The translations under genes and the position numbers were made by a program. Shown in pieces: positions 45,171 through 55,917 of a stretch of DNA of 64,000 nt; position 1 is the first letter of the stretch, and every line of letters starts with the position of its first letter. The notes beneath the pieces were generated by a model. It was not told the DNA's origin and searched no databases. It worked only from the letters and a program-made list of their open reading frames with translations. The stretch comes from Paenibacillus sp. JJ-100 (GTDB taxonomy: Bacteria; Bacillota; Bacilli; Paenibacillales; Paenibacillaceae), in assembly GCF_948329825.1 (NCBI RefSeq), contig NZ_CAOJCM010000009.1, positions 45,797 through 109,796 on the forward strand, read 5' to 3'.

Positions 45171-45325
45171 TATATTTATGTTTGTTTTTCTTACCGAAAA
45201 ACGAATGAAATTTCTCACGCGCTGGACGATAATAGAGTAGAGACCTAATTTACCAATACCCAGAAATATCTAGGAAGATCTTTACTACATATCCACAACG
45301 ATCTTAACGTTCGCGAAGTACATTC

Positions 45326-45406
45326 ATGAAACAAGGTATATATGAACAGCTTATCAACACCATCACCAGGCAGGAGATTTTTGCGCTTAAAGGGATGCTT
45401 AGGTGA
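45326..45406 (+). pseudogene. Short 5' remnant of a possible helicase-like gene
   Basis: Twenty-six codons, MKQGIYEQLINTITRQEIFAL and a few more, then a stop. The KQGIYEQLIN opening is reminiscent of the N-terminus of some superfamily II helicases found in defence loci, and no continuation is open downstream. The rest of 45171-45783 has no credible gene; it is the left edge of the AT-rich defence island. Confidence 0.3.
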
Positions 45407-45783
45407 AGAGATGCCTGCGAGGATGGTAGAGTGGCGAAAAAGTGTATCGTGTGATAGCGAAGGAGTTAAATCTGCTGCGAGGAATACTTTTTGTAATAAT
45501 ATTCGATAGTAATTAATTGATTTGGAAAGAATACCTATAAATCTTAATTTTGTACCTTAAGAACCATAAGTGTGGTATGTTTATCCTATGGCTAGTTACT
45601 TATTGTATGTTTACAATTCGCAAAATCGCAAATGGCTTTTAATTTTACTTTCTAAACTTCATGTATGCGGGACCAAAGCATGGTCTATTACACATTAATC
45701 AGCGTATGATGATAGACATGGTTCCTATGGGAGAACTGTGTCTTTTTTTGTTGAATTATAATAAGTGTTTTGGAGGATCGGTC

Positions 45784-47565
45784 ATGTCTACAAATACTCA
45801 TTTCATTGATGTTCTTAAACGTTGTAAACAATCCTCAAAAGAGGCTGTAGAAAATCTTGAAGGCTTCAGTGAGTTTAAAAAATATATGCACGTTCAGAGA
45901 CCAGTTGAAGAGGAACTTGAAAAATTTATTAATGATGCTAATCAATCGACTCAGGCACAATTAATTTTGGTATGTGGAGGAGTCGGTGATGGAAAGTCAC
46001 ATATTCTATCTTACTTGAAGAACAAGTACGATTTTTTAGCTGATTCTGAGCGATTCTATTTACATAATGATGCAACAGAGAGCTTCTCTCCCCGAAAAAC
46101 GTCAATTGAAACTTTGGCGGAAGTATTAAAACCTTTTTCGGATGACGAGATTGAGAAAAGTCAGAATATAAATATTGTACTTGCAATTAATCTTGGCGCT
46201 TTGAATAACTTTATTGATGCGGAGGAAGGAAAAAGGTTTACGAGACTTAAAGATTTCGTGCAAGCTAAGAAGATTATGGAATCTGTTATAACTGAAGAAG
46301 CTTCTATTGATGATCATATTTTCAAATATGTTAACTTTAGTGATTATCATATGTATGAGCTAACTGAAAATGGACCTCGCTCAAGTTATATTAAAGGAAT
46401 TTTGCAGAGGATTACTCAAAGTACAGAACAAAATCCATTCTATAGGGCCTATCTTAGAGAAAAAGACGAATATCCTGAAGTGGCTTTTAAGAATCCGATT
46501 ATTCAGAATTATGAGTTATTACAACAGGATGATATTCAAGACAAAATAATTGATTTATTAATTCAAGCGATGGTGAAAGAAAAGCTTATTATTTCGACTC
46601 GGGCTCTACTTGACTTTATTTACAATATTATTGTCCCTTCCTCAATGGATAATATAGATCACGAGAAGTTAATAGAATTAATTAAAAATCAGGATTTTCA
46701 TTCGTATACTTCATGTCTATTACCTTTTCAACTATTTGACCGTGAGGATGCATCTACTATACATCAGGCGATAAATCATATTAATCCTACGCAGTATCGC
46801 ACAGAGTTGCTTGACCAGCATCTAATTGATTTTAAATCTAGAAAAGACGGAGCATATTTGTTCAGTCAATATATTGATGTGAATAGAGCACCATACTTTG
46901 CGAAGTCTCTCGTTCCGCATTCTCCATGGAAAGATGAGGACAAAAAGAGTATTGCTTTCAAAAATGAGTTAGTTAAGCTATTTGTGTATTTGTACTACTT
47001 GATTCCTAAAGAACCTCACAATTCATTCGAGGATCAGGTCTATGATCAATACATGAATTATTTGTTCCATTGGAATAGGAAATCTTGGAGCAAACTATCC
47101 AAGCTTTACAGAGAAGACGTTCGTGATGCGATATTTAAATGGAATGGCGAGGGTCAAGATGGACTAATATATGTTCAAATTGGACAACCGCAGACTCACT
47201 ATTATGCGTTACAAAAATTAGAGATTGAACCCGCACTTGAGCGTGTTGAACCAAAACAAGAGGAAATCTTATTGAAGTTTCTGCCGATGCTAACGATTGC
47301 TTTCAGACCCAAAGGAGGAGCACCCGTTGAAATTGATATAGACTTTTCACTATATTCACTGCTAATTCGAATCAAGAACGGATATCGACCGAATAAAAAA
47401 GACAAGTTCCAATTCATCAAGTTTGTTGAATTTATTGATCAATTGAGTAGTAGAGGCAACGACAAAAACGAGCTCATCTTCGAGAGCAAAAAGTTTGGTA
47501 AGTCTAAACGTTACAGATTGACATACGATGATTTATTTAACCAATATTCTTATACGGAGATGTGA
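45784..47565 (+). CDS. dptF: DNA phosphorothioation-dependent restriction protein DptF
   Basis: A 593-residue P-loop protein. Walker A is GGVGDGKSH (65-73) within a region beginning FIDVLKRCKQSSKEAVENLEGFSEF, typical of DptF/DndF. With DptG and DptH it forms the restriction complex that attacks DNA lacking phosphorothioate marks. ATG 45784 follows TTTGGAGGATC; the frame is open from 45661 but without a better start. First gene of dptFGH, five bases before dptG. Confidence 0.92.
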   Translation: MSTNTHFIDVLKRCKQSSKEAVENLEGFSEFKKYMHVQRPVEEELEKFINDANQSTQAQLILVCGGVGDGKSHILSYLKNKYDFLADSERFYLHNDATESFSPRKTSIETLAEVLKPFSDDEIEKSQNINIVLAINLGALNNFIDAEEGKRFTRLKDFVQAKKIMESVITEEASIDDHIFKYVNFSDYHMYELTENGPRSSYIKGILQRITQSTEQNPFYRAYLREKDEYPEVAFKNPIIQNYELLQQDDIQDKIIDLLIQAMVKEKLIISTRALLDFIYNIIVPSSMDNIDHEKLIELIKNQDFHSYTSCLLPFQLFDREDASTIHQAINHINPTQYRTELLDQHLIDFKSRKDGAYLFSQYIDVNRAPYFAKSLVPHSPWKDEDKKSIAFKNELVKLFVYLYYLIPKEPHNSFEDQVYDQYMNYLFHWNRKSWSKLSKLYREDVRDAIFKWNGEGQDGLIYVQIGQPQTHYYALQKLEIEPALERVEPKQEEILLKFLPMLTIAFRPKGGAPVEIDIDFSLYSLLIRIKNGYRPNKKDKFQFIKFVEFIDQLSSRGNDKNELIFESKKFGKSKRYRLTYDDLFNQYSYTEM

Positions 47566-47569
47566 AGAT

Positions 47570-48958
47570 ATGGAGTATAAGTTGAATCTAGAAGGAATCA
47601 GGGAAAAGTTTAAGTTTGATGCTGCGATTAGGCATAATCCTAAAATGTCCGTCGAAATTTTACCATATAATACAAAATTTAAAGATACGCAGTTCAACCT
47701 TAGAGAAGTTGTTGGTGAATTTTTGCGTCTTGTGGGACAAAAGAAAATGTCCTCGGAGGCTAACCCGGAAGAACTAATAGAAGCTGTTCTAAAGTCAATT
47801 GAATTTAAAGATGTGAGTCAGAAAAATGAATTTAAGCAAATGATAAAAACACTGTTTATTGATGAAAACAATCAACTCTTTTTATTTCATCCTCAAACAC
47901 TCTATTACATCAATACAGTAGAGAATGAGAACAGAAAGTTAGCTGAGTTTCTGTACGTAGTTCTATGGAATGGGAAAAGTGCATGGGAGATTAGCAAAAC
48001 GGAACTTCAAACAGATGATCTAATGAGTTCGTTAATATTTAGTGCTTTACCAGAACTTCAAGATGCAGAAGGACAAACAAAAAAATATGCTGTACTATTA
48101 CCCGAAATTTCTGAATTGTTTTCTGCTGATTTTGAGTGGCTCTCTACTAAACAGGACTTATTCACTGAACAATTTGAAAAACTACTTTCATACTATTACT
48201 TTTTCTATATAACTCAAATGTCTCGTAGAAACGAAATTATGTTTGCTACAACTGAGAAGAGTATAGTGCCAATCTATTTTACTTTTGAAGAAGAAGAACG
48301 GTTATCAAAAACCAGGGTAAGTTATGAGTACGGTTGGAAAAACATTGAAAGATCAATTAATCGAATGTTTACTCACGTCAATTTTCTGAAAATGCTCAAT
48401 CTCTCAAAAGAAGAAGTAGGGCAGTTGTATTCTTATCAAGAGATTGCTGGAATTCTTCGCACGGGTACTGATGAAGAAATCCATGGAATAGAGGAAGCTG
48501 TAGAAAAGGTAATTGAACAATATCGAGAAGGGTTATCCGATGTGAAGTGGAATCAAATGAACCTAAATCCTGAGCAATATGAGTTGCCTGTATTAAATAA
48601 ATTATCCTTATTATTTCAGATGATTGACTATCAGTTCAATAACTCATTTAGATCAAAGCCATATAACGAGTATAAGATGTGGTTTATACATTTTTGCCAG
48701 AAAACATTCCTCAAATCTAGAGGGAGATCGGGAAAGATGTTGATACTAGATACAGATTATTTGTTGTTCCTCACAAAAGTTATCATTAAAAATGAACCTA
48801 AAATTAGGTTGAAAAAACTGTTTGAGGAATTTGAAACAAGAGGAATCATTTATGATCGAGATACACAGGTTGCAATCATTGAGTATTTTGAAAAATTGAA
48901 TTTGTTAGAGAAAAAAAGTGATAGTGGGGATGCTATTTATGTCAAAGCATTTTTATAG
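47570..48958 (+). CDS. dptG: DNA phosphorothioation-dependent restriction protein DptG
   Basis: A 462-residue protein assigned to DptG/DndG by its place between dptF and dptH and by its size. It is charged and helical with no known catalytic motif, as in the family. The last 100 residues look like a winged-helix fold (TQVAIIEYFEKLNLLEKKSDSG). ATG 47570 was taken (GGAGATG upstream). It overlaps dptH by 20 bases. Confidence 0.85.
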   Translation: MEYKLNLEGIREKFKFDAAIRHNPKMSVEILPYNTKFKDTQFNLREVVGEFLRLVGQKKMSSEANPEELIEAVLKSIEFKDVSQKNEFKQMIKTLFIDENNQLFLFHPQTLYYINTVENENRKLAEFLYVVLWNGKSAWEISKTELQTDDLMSSLIFSALPELQDAEGQTKKYAVLLPEISELFSADFEWLSTKQDLFTEQFEKLLSYYYFFYITQMSRRNEIMFATTEKSIVPIYFTFEEEERLSKTRVSYEYGWKNIERSINRMFTHVNFLKMLNLSKEEVGQLYSYQEIAGILRTGTDEEIHGIEEAVEKVIEQYREGLSDVKWNQMNLNPEQYELPVLNKLSLLFQMIDYQFNNSFRSKPYNEYKMWFIHFCQKTFLKSRGRSGKMLILDTDYLLFLTKVIIKNEPKIRLKKLFEEFETRGIIYDRDTQVAIIEYFEKLNLLEKKSDSGDAIYVKAFL

Positions 48959-51900
48959 TTATCTTGCTCATCTCGTAGATCGTTTTTTGAGCGGAGTCAA
49001 CATTCAGGCAGGAGAAAAATATCATATTCAGTTTGAACGTGAAGAACAAATTGTGAATTTGGTAAATGAAATAAAGAGTTTAAATAGAGTTAGTCCGTTC
49101 TCGATGTTAACTGAGGATGGCTTTTATCAATCTCACACTTTAGATTACGGTGAAACTAAAGTGTTAATCGCGTCAAATATGGAGGAAATTACACCCGATT
49201 TTCTGACAACATTACGAAATAAAGTGGGCATACGTGAAGAGCCATTCGAAGATCTGGCTATGCTTTTAATTCATAATTCGAACTTAGATAGTTTGGTCCA
49301 AGGAATGACCTCGTTTGCAAAAGAAGGTATGCCTTTTCATATCACTTCTATTGAAAAAGATCTTCACCAAATGATGGAACAATCTAACTTATCATCAGAA
49401 GAGAAGCAGATTCTTAATTTTTCGATAGAGTCAATGAAAGCACAGCAAGGGCTTCACGAGAAGGTAACCTTATTTGATTATGAAAATATACTTACTGTAC
49501 TAAACAATGAGAAACTACAGGTAAATGAATATAAAAATTTTGGGCTTTTTTATGATGCCGAACTTTTCAACACTCCTAGAACGCCTAAGGAAATCAAAGA
49601 GAGATTAAAAGAAAATCATTCTTTATATAGTGATGTTGAAATGGCTCATCAGTATGGTTCGGCTGAGATCAGTCTGGAGCGTCATTTTGATGATCAAGGA
49701 ATCAAAGTATTGTCAGAGGCTGAAACATGGCAGGACGTTGATTTTGGTACAGTACGAAGATCGAATCAGAAGAAATTAGAAGGAAAAGGTTTGGAATATA
49801 TAGAGGCTAGTAAAAAATTGACTTTGGAAGGGCTGGAGTACTGGGAGAGAGCTGATGGTGAGACCAAGAGTAAACAACGTAAAAGGAACATTATCATATT
49901 CAATCCTGACCAAAAAGAAGATATTACTTTAGAGTTTACATTTAATGATTTTATCAAAAATCAGTATATCAATGAAACTAAAATTAAACATTCTATACAA
50001 GTAGAGCAAGCAGGTAAAAAGATTCGTATTCACTTAAAACATGAAATCGGACAGACTACATTTTTCGGTGTGAAATATAAGACAGAGGTATCTCCGGCAT
50101 ATGAGTTTAGAATTACGGTTGTTGAGACAGAACCTAAGCTTCTTCAAACAATTCAAACATCTTATGCAATCACTTTGTCTAAATCTAAAGGTTCTTATCT
50201 TTTAATTAATTCAGATGAAGAATATTGGTACTTCAATAAAGGTGCGGCAGAAATAATTAATGTTAACCTTACAGAATCCCAAAACACCTTTGACATCAAT
50301 GAACATCAAGAGCTAGTTGTTTCTAGAAATGATGAAAATAATAGCGATGAAGAAATGATTTATTTTAATATTCAACTACCTCATACATCAATTCCATTTG
50401 CTGTACAAGATTTAATTGAGCGCCCTGTTCCAATCGGTGGTTTCAGTGTATGGAAGTTGAAACGCGAAAAGCAGGAACATTTCACATTTCGAATTGAGAA
50501 TGACAAGATGAAAATTGTTCAGGGTACAAGGGAAACTTATGCTCAAGGGGAGTTTAAACGTAATTTAGAAAGAGAGCGTAAGCTTGTAGAAACCAACCAC
50601 TTGCATTTTTATGAAGATAACTTAGGCGAGATTGTTCCACAGACTATTTCAGTTTCTGAACCTTTAAAAGAGGCGTATTTTGATCTTCTTCGATATTTCA
50701 GAACTAATAATTTGCTTCCTAGTTTAGCTTATTTTGATGAGGATTATACTGCGTTAGCTACTAACTATATTGAAGCATATATTCAGGAGCTTGAGCAATT
50801 ACAAAATGGTCAGTCACTTAACCAGACTCAAAGGGATCTTGTTTTGCTAGGAACGATTCAGAAACACCATGTGAACCCGGAATGGTTGTTCACACCGTTG
50901 CATCCTCTCCATTTGGCTTACCAACTACAGTTAAATCATTTGGTTGGGGATGAGCAGATAAGTGATGAACTGATGCATTCCATGAGACCTACTAATTTAT
51001 TACCTTATGTGAACTTTAATTCCAAACTGTATAAAGCGATTGAGATGATGGATTCGTATGAGTGGACTTCTTACATGGATCAAAGTTTGCCTAGGTTCGA
51101 AACGTCGAAGATTTTCGTGAATAAATTGGTGCAAGAAAAAATCGAAGAATTTACTGGCCATTTTGGATATCTTTTTGAATTAGATCGTCGAGCTCCGCTT
51201 AAAATTAATACGATTAATATGGGAGACTGTCAGGAAATTCTTCAAGGTCTTCTTGAATACTACAAAAGACAACTGAAAGATAACATGGAAAAGGCTAATC
51301 TTCTACCCATTGAAATTCATATTTATGCTGAAAAAGGGATCAATAATGTATTCGAGGAGATGTCACAATATTCAGATGCTGAAGAAATTGCCAAACATTT
51401 CAATCTGAAGCTGGAGTTGGATGGATACCACCCAGAAGAATTGTTAAATGTATTCAGAGAAAAGGTGAGATTCTACTCTAAAAGTGTAGAGACAACTAGT
51501 TATGAATACAGTCATATTACCTTCTATCAGATGAATAAAATCGAGCAGATTGCTACAAGTAATGCATCTGAAATTATTACGGGAGTATCTTTATTTGGAC
51601 TAGTGTCAGGTATTCCGTCCGTTTTCATCAACGAGGATTATAAAACTGGATTTGGAACTAGATATTATCCAAAACAAGAAGCACCACTCTTGAGAATGGT
51701 ACCCAAATTGAATTCCTTACTCAGAGTAGCTCGAACCCTGGATAATTACCAAGAGGATATTAATATTGTTACAGCGATCTCAGCAGATCACAAACAACAG
51801 TTGGATCAGGTGTACGACTCTGCTCATTGGGTTACCTTTATTGAGCCTAAAGTGGATCTAAGTTTCTTCAAGAATAGTGATGCTCAAAAAGATTTGCTTG

Positions 51901-54158
51901 TTATTCACTACAGTGATCAATACACATCTTCCAGTGGTTTTGATGCAATTACTGTAACCAGACGTTCTCAACAATATCAGCGTTTAATTAAAGAATTTCT
52001 GGGCCATCAGAGAATTTATGTTGACGATCATGTGCTCCCTCCAATTATAAATTTCTTTAATGCTATCAACGGTAATTGGTTACTTCGCCTGTTGGCACAG
52101 AAAAACTATTTTCCAAAAGAGAAGATTAGTATTCTTTCTGCCGTAAAATTATCTCTTGCTGCTTATGCACATAGTGAAATTATATGGATACCAATCTCTA
52201 TGGAGGAGATTCTTAGAATTTCTGGTGGAACTGGCCTTAGACAATCAGAAGGTTTATTTTCCGCAAGAAAACTAGGTAAATTTGGTTCTTACAGTGATGA
52301 CTTGTTAATGATCGGAATTGAACCGAATGATGAAGAGCTATTTATTCATTTTTACCCAGTTGAGGTCAAAATAGGTCATAACGGTGCCAAAGTGCAAGAT
52401 AAAGCTATAGAACAAGTAAAAGAAACGAAACAGCTCTTAATGGAATTCTTGATAGATGACGAAAATAATTTTCAAGCGGTACTTTATCGTAATTTCTTCA
52501 TGCAATTGGCAATTGCAAGTGCAGAGAAAATGAAGCTCTATTCGGTATGGCCTGAACAAGCGTGGAGCCAAATAACGGACCATGATGTTCGAGAGCGTCT
52601 GCTTAATGATAAATATACCATTGTGGATACGTTGGATCAGTACATCGGTCAAGGTGCCGTGATTTCATTTAAGAAAGATGTCGTGTTTACGGATATTAGA
52701 ATGAACGATAATGTTATGATCTTTGATTACCCTGAACAGAGTGGATATGAATTCATACTCAAAAGTGTTGAAGAAATGAAGGAGTATATACAGAGTAATC
52801 AAGGAGATTTGTCACCTGAGCAATTACTAAGTAATTTATATGATCCTTCTAAACGTATTGAGCAGAATCATGGAAGTGCGACATTGCTTGTTGCTGAACA
52901 TAATGAGAGTTATGAAGTAGGAATGGATGAAGTAGCAGCTACCACAAATATAGCTGATGATAAGCATGTTGAATCGGGATGTGCTCAAGTTCATCACAGT
53001 TCTGTAGATTTTCAGGGCCCGATGAAACCACTCGAAGTTTTGTTTGGACATAATGCAACTTCGAATGAAGAAGTAAAATGGTTCCCTACTTCGACGGATA
53101 AGATTATGCATACCAATACAGGAATTATTGGAACGATGGGAACAGGAAAGACTCAATTCACGAAATCATTGATTACGCAGTTAAGTCGTAATAGCCATGA
53201 TAACGTGAATCAAACTCCTATTGGTATTTTAATTTTTGACTATAAAGGTGATTATATCAAGCCTGATTTCACCGAAAAAACAAATGCGAAAGTATATAAT
53301 CTATACCATTTACCGTTTAATCCGTTGTCGTTGTACATGGCAGAACCCATTAAACCATTATTGCCGCTTCATACAAGCAATTCACTAACGGATACAATTG
53401 TAAGGTCTTTCAACCTTGGACAAGTTCAAGCAATTACGTTGAAGGATTTAATGATGGAGGCCTACGCTAATAAAGGCATTATAAAAGGGGACCCAACGAC
53501 GTGGAATTTACCAGCCCCAACGATGAGTGATATATATGAACTTTATGCTGGCAAAGAAAACTCTAAAATTGATTCCTTGTATGCGGCACTGAAAGAGCTA
53601 TATGAAACCGAAGTGTTTGAAACGGATTCTTCCAAAACCATCTCGTTGTTCGACATGATTGATGGGATTACGGTAATTAATTTGTCTGGATATAGCGAGA
53701 GTATTCAAAATCTTGTGGTGTCCATTACGCTTGATGTTTTCTACAATCAAATGCAAATGTTTGGACACAGTGCAATTGATGGAGCATATCGTGAAATTAC
53801 ACGTATGATTTTAGTTGATGAAGCGGATAATTTCCTCAGCAAAGATTTCACTTCAATTAAGAAGATCCTGAAAGAAGGAAGAGAGTATGGTGTAGGAACG
53901 ATTTTATCTACACAGTTCTTGAGCCATTTCTCAACTTCGGATAATGACTATGCGAACTACATTTTGACTTGGATTGTGCATAACGTATCTGAAATGTCCG
54001 CTAAAGAAATTCGAATGGTATTCAGTACGCAGAGTAAGTCAGAAGAAGATAACATAATGAGTAGAATTAAAACCCTACAGAAACATTATAGTATCGTGAA
54101 GGCTGGATCAGGACAGCCAATTTGGATTCGGGATAAGGCGTTCTGGGAGTTAGAGTAA
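48939..54158 (+). CDS. dptH: DNA phosphorothioation-dependent restriction protein DptH
   Basis: A 1739-residue protein. The C-terminal quarter is a HerA/FtsK-like ATPase: Walker A GTMGTGKT (1398-1405) and Walker B ILVDEAD with D1627-E1628. In the middle, S-D1120-D1121-LLMIGIEP and then PVE1142-V-K1144-IG have the spacing and strand pattern of a PD-(D/E)xK nuclease core. The N-terminal half is beta-rich without known motifs. ATG 48939 was chosen (GGGGATG before it), overlapping dptG. DptH is held to be the motor and probably the DNA-cutting part of the DptFGH complex; the nuclease motif is my reading. Confidence 0.92.
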   Translation: MSKHFYSYLAHLVDRFLSGVNIQAGEKYHIQFEREEQIVNLVNEIKSLNRVSPFSMLTEDGFYQSHTLDYGETKVLIASNMEEITPDFLTTLRNKVGIREEPFEDLAMLLIHNSNLDSLVQGMTSFAKEGMPFHITSIEKDLHQMMEQSNLSSEEKQILNFSIESMKAQQGLHEKVTLFDYENILTVLNNEKLQVNEYKNFGLFYDAELFNTPRTPKEIKERLKENHSLYSDVEMAHQYGSAEISLERHFDDQGIKVLSEAETWQDVDFGTVRRSNQKKLEGKGLEYIEASKKLTLEGLEYWERADGETKSKQRKRNIIIFNPDQKEDITLEFTFNDFIKNQYINETKIKHSIQVEQAGKKIRIHLKHEIGQTTFFGVKYKTEVSPAYEFRITVVETEPKLLQTIQTSYAITLSKSKGSYLLINSDEEYWYFNKGAAEIINVNLTESQNTFDINEHQELVVSRNDENNSDEEMIYFNIQLPHTSIPFAVQDLIERPVPIGGFSVWKLKREKQEHFTFRIENDKMKIVQGTRETYAQGEFKRNLERERKLVETNHLHFYEDNLGEIVPQTISVSEPLKEAYFDLLRYFRTNNLLPSLAYFDEDYTALATNYIEAYIQELEQLQNGQSLNQTQRDLVLLGTIQKHHVNPEWLFTPLHPLHLAYQLQLNHLVGDEQISDELMHSMRPTNLLPYVNFNSKLYKAIEMMDSYEWTSYMDQSLPRFETSKIFVNKLVQEKIEEFTGHFGYLFELDRRAPLKINTINMGDCQEILQGLLEYYKRQLKDNMEKANLLPIEIHIYAEKGINNVFEEMSQYSDAEEIAKHFNLKLELDGYHPEELLNVFREKVRFYSKSVETTSYEYSHITFYQMNKIEQIATSNASEIITGVSLFGLVSGIPSVFINEDYKTGFGTRYYPKQEAPLLRMVPKLNSLLRVARTLDNYQEDINIVTAISADHKQQLDQVYDSAHWVTFIEPKVDLSFFKNSDAQKDLLVIHYSDQYTSSSGFDAITVTRRSQQYQRLIKEFLGHQRIYVDDHVLPPIINFFNAINGNWLLRLLAQKNYFPKEKISILSAVKLSLAAYAHSEIIWIPISMEEILRISGGTGLRQSEGLFSARKLGKFGSYSDDLLMIGIEPNDEELFIHFYPVEVKIGHNGAKVQDKAIEQVKETKQLLMEFLIDDENNFQAVLYRNFFMQLAIASAEKMKLYSVWPEQAWSQITDHDVRERLLNDKYTIVDTLDQYIGQGAVISFKKDVVFTDIRMNDNVMIFDYPEQSGYEFILKSVEEMKEYIQSNQGDLSPEQLLSNLYDPSKRIEQNHGSATLLVAEHNESYEVGMDEVAATTNIADDKHVESGCAQVHHSSVDFQGPMKPLEVLFGHNATSNEEVKWFPTSTDKIMHTNTGIIGTMGTGKTQFTKSLITQLSRNSHDNVNQTPIGILIFDYKGDYIKPDFTEKTNAKVYNLYHLPFNPLSLYMAEPIKPLLPLHTSNSLTDTIVRSFNLGQVQAITLKDLMMEAYANKGIIKGDPTTWNLPAPTMSDIYELYAGKENSKIDSLYAALKELYETEVFETDSSKTISLFDMIDGITVINLSGYSESIQNLVVSITLDVFYNQMQMFGHSAIDGAYREITRMILVDEADNFLSKDFTSIKKILKEGREYGVGTILSTQFLSHFSTSDNDYANYILTWIVHNVSEMSAKEIRMVFSTQSKSEEDNIMSRIKTLQKHYSIVKAGSGQPIWIRDKAFWELE

Positions 54159-54337
54159 AACATCAAAATCTGTTCCTAAGGCTTGCTCATAGCCATGTTA
54201 AGTATTTGTACTTATTCAACTGTGCTTGGAATTTGAAGCAAATGCTTGCTGAGAAAAGTAATATCTTGCTTGGTACTGCTAGGAAAAATATGAGCAACGG
54301 AAGAAGTGTTTCAGAAGCGATAATAAATTTATAGTAT

Positions 54338-54379
54338 AAAGCAAACAAAGTCAGGCATATGCCTGACTTTGTTTGCTTT
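54338..54379. terminator. Bidirectional terminator between dptFGH and dndBCDEA
   Basis: A perfect inverted repeat with 21-base arms and no loop (centre CAT/ATG at 54358/54359). AAAGC at the left and GCTTTT at the right give T runs in both directions. It ends both convergent operons. Confidence 0.9.
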
Positions 54380-54388
54380 TACATCATA

Positions 54389-55522
54389 TTAATTTATTTC
54401 CCTAAATATATCTAATTCAGCCTCGCTTACATTAGAACTCAACGTGATTCTAATCGTCTGTCTTACCTCTTCTAGTGTTTTACCAGCGGCATTCAACACA
54501 TGACTTGGCTTACTTGAACTGCAAGCTGAACCGGAAGAGAGCGCTATGAATCTGGATAATTTTTTCAGCAACAATTCATTGTTTACACCGATGAATTGAA
54601 GACTAATTAATCCTGGTATTTTATCTTGTTCGTCACTATTAAAAGTAATCTTGTCTCCTAGATTACTTTTAAGTATATTGACTAGATAATTCTCTAGTTG
54701 AGTTAGACGTTGAACGTTTTCCTCTAGCTTCTGTGATGCTAGCTCAGCAGCTTTGCCCAATCCAACAATATTGTGTACAGCCAGAGTTCCACTTCGATAG
54801 TTGTTTTCCTGTCCTCCTCCGTGAAGGAGGGGCGTTAGGCGAGTGAAAATTTCTTTTGATTGTTTGCGTATAATGGCGGCTCCGATACCTTTGGGGCCGC
54901 CCATTTTGTGTCCTGACATGGAAAGGAAATGAATTCCTTTATGTTTCCGCAAATCGACAGGTACTTTTCCGATAACCTGGGTTGCGTCAGTATGGAAGAA
55001 TAACCCGTTGTTTGCGTAAAATACGGAAAGTTCATCAATGGGATTCAGTGAGCCAATCTCATTATTTCCCCACATAAACGAAGTGAGAAGAGGCTGGATC
55101 TGAGTAACTGTTTCGGTGACATCCTGAATATTTACTCTTGCAAAAGAATCGACATCAAGGAACTTTACGTTGAAACCACGATCACCCAAAAACTGAACTG
55201 TTTCGAGAACAGACGGGTGTTCGGCAGCAGAAGTTAGCAAATATTTGGAGGAGTTTTCTTTATGACCGTAGTAATCAGCTACTCCTTTAATAATCATATT
55301 GTTGCTTTCAGTAGCTCCACTTGTAAATACAACCTCGTCTGGATCGCATCCTAATAATTGAGCAACTTGTTCACGGGCTGTAGCTACAGCTTTTTTAGCG
55401 TTCTCTGCCAAAGAATAAAACTTACTGGATGGATTACCGTATTCCTCTTGAAGATAGGGAAGCATTGCTTCCAAAACCTCAGGATGAATTTTTGTTGTGG
55501 CGCTATTATCCAGATACAACAT
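54389..55522 (-). CDS. dndA: Cysteine desulfurase DndA
   Basis: A 377-residue fold-type-I PLP desulfurase of the IscS/NifS type. It starts MLYLDNSATT; the PLP lysine is in SMSGHKMGGPKG, and the catalytic cysteine is in SSGSACSSS near residue 328. It delivers sulfur to DndC, and may load its iron-sulfur cluster. It is the last gene of the modification operon, 17 bases after dndE; in many dnd loci dndA is separate or divergent, so B-C-D-E-A order is a variant. GTG 55531 would add three residues. Confidence 0.9.
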   Translation of the reverse strand: MLYLDNSATTKIHPEVLEAMLPYLQEEYGNPSSKFYSLAENAKKAVATAREQVAQLLGCDPDEVVFTSGATESNNMIIKGVADYYGHKENSSKYLLTSAAEHPSVLETVQFLGDRGFNVKFLDVDSFARVNIQDVTETVTQIQPLLTSFMWGNNEIGSLNPIDELSVFYANNGLFFHTDATQVIGKVPVDLRKHKGIHFLSMSGHKMGGPKGIGAAIIRKQSKEIFTRLTPLLHGGGQENNYRSGTLAVHNIVGLGKAAELASQKLEENVQRLTQLENYLVNILKSNLGDKITFNSDEQDKIPGLISLQFIGVNNELLLKKLSRFIALSSGSACSSSKPSHVLNAAGKTLEEVRQTIRITLSSNVSEAELDIFREIN

Positions 55523-55539
55523 AGGGATCACTACTTTCG

Positions 55540-55917
55540 TTAGATTAACAAATTACGAATGAATTTTTCGTAATTTCCCGCGCTTTTATACTCTGAAGCC
55601 AAGGCGCGTATGCCTCGTTCCAGGTGAGCGTTAAAATAAGAAGGAAAGAATTCTTCATCTGTTAATTCTTTACCAGCGGCTTGGGTAACCATTGCACGAA
55701 AGGCGTAGTCATATTCTCCTGTAACTGTGCTCCGATTTAATACAAGACCGTCTGTAAAATCCTTTGTAATAGGTTCAATTGGATTACTTGAATCATTATT
55801 TCTCAGAGATAGCGCAACTGCATACCGGATCAAAATGTTGGGAGTGATACCGGTTGAAGCATGAAGTTGCGTAAGAGTCTCTTTTGTATATTTAGATGTT
55901 TTTAATGTAAAGTTCAT
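55540..55917 (-). CDS. dndE: DNA sulfur modification protein DndE
   Basis: A 125-residue DndE, the small DNA-binding member of the modification complex. It opens MNFTLKTSKYTKETLTQLHASTG and has the family stretch NILIRYAVALSLRN. Its ATG overlaps the dndD stop (ATGA), so the two are translationally coupled. Confidence 0.93.
   Translation of the reverse strand: MNFTLKTSKYTKETLTQLHASTGITPNILIRYAVALSLRNNDSSNPIEPITKDFTDGLVLNRSTVTGEYDYAFRAMVTQAAGKELTDEEFFPSYFNAHLERGIRALASEYKSAGNYEKFIRNLLI

Noticed and set aside
54389..55522. Housekeeping IscS/NifS rather than DndA
   Set aside because: It lies in the dnd operon 17 bases after dndE and shares its base composition, so DndA is the better name.
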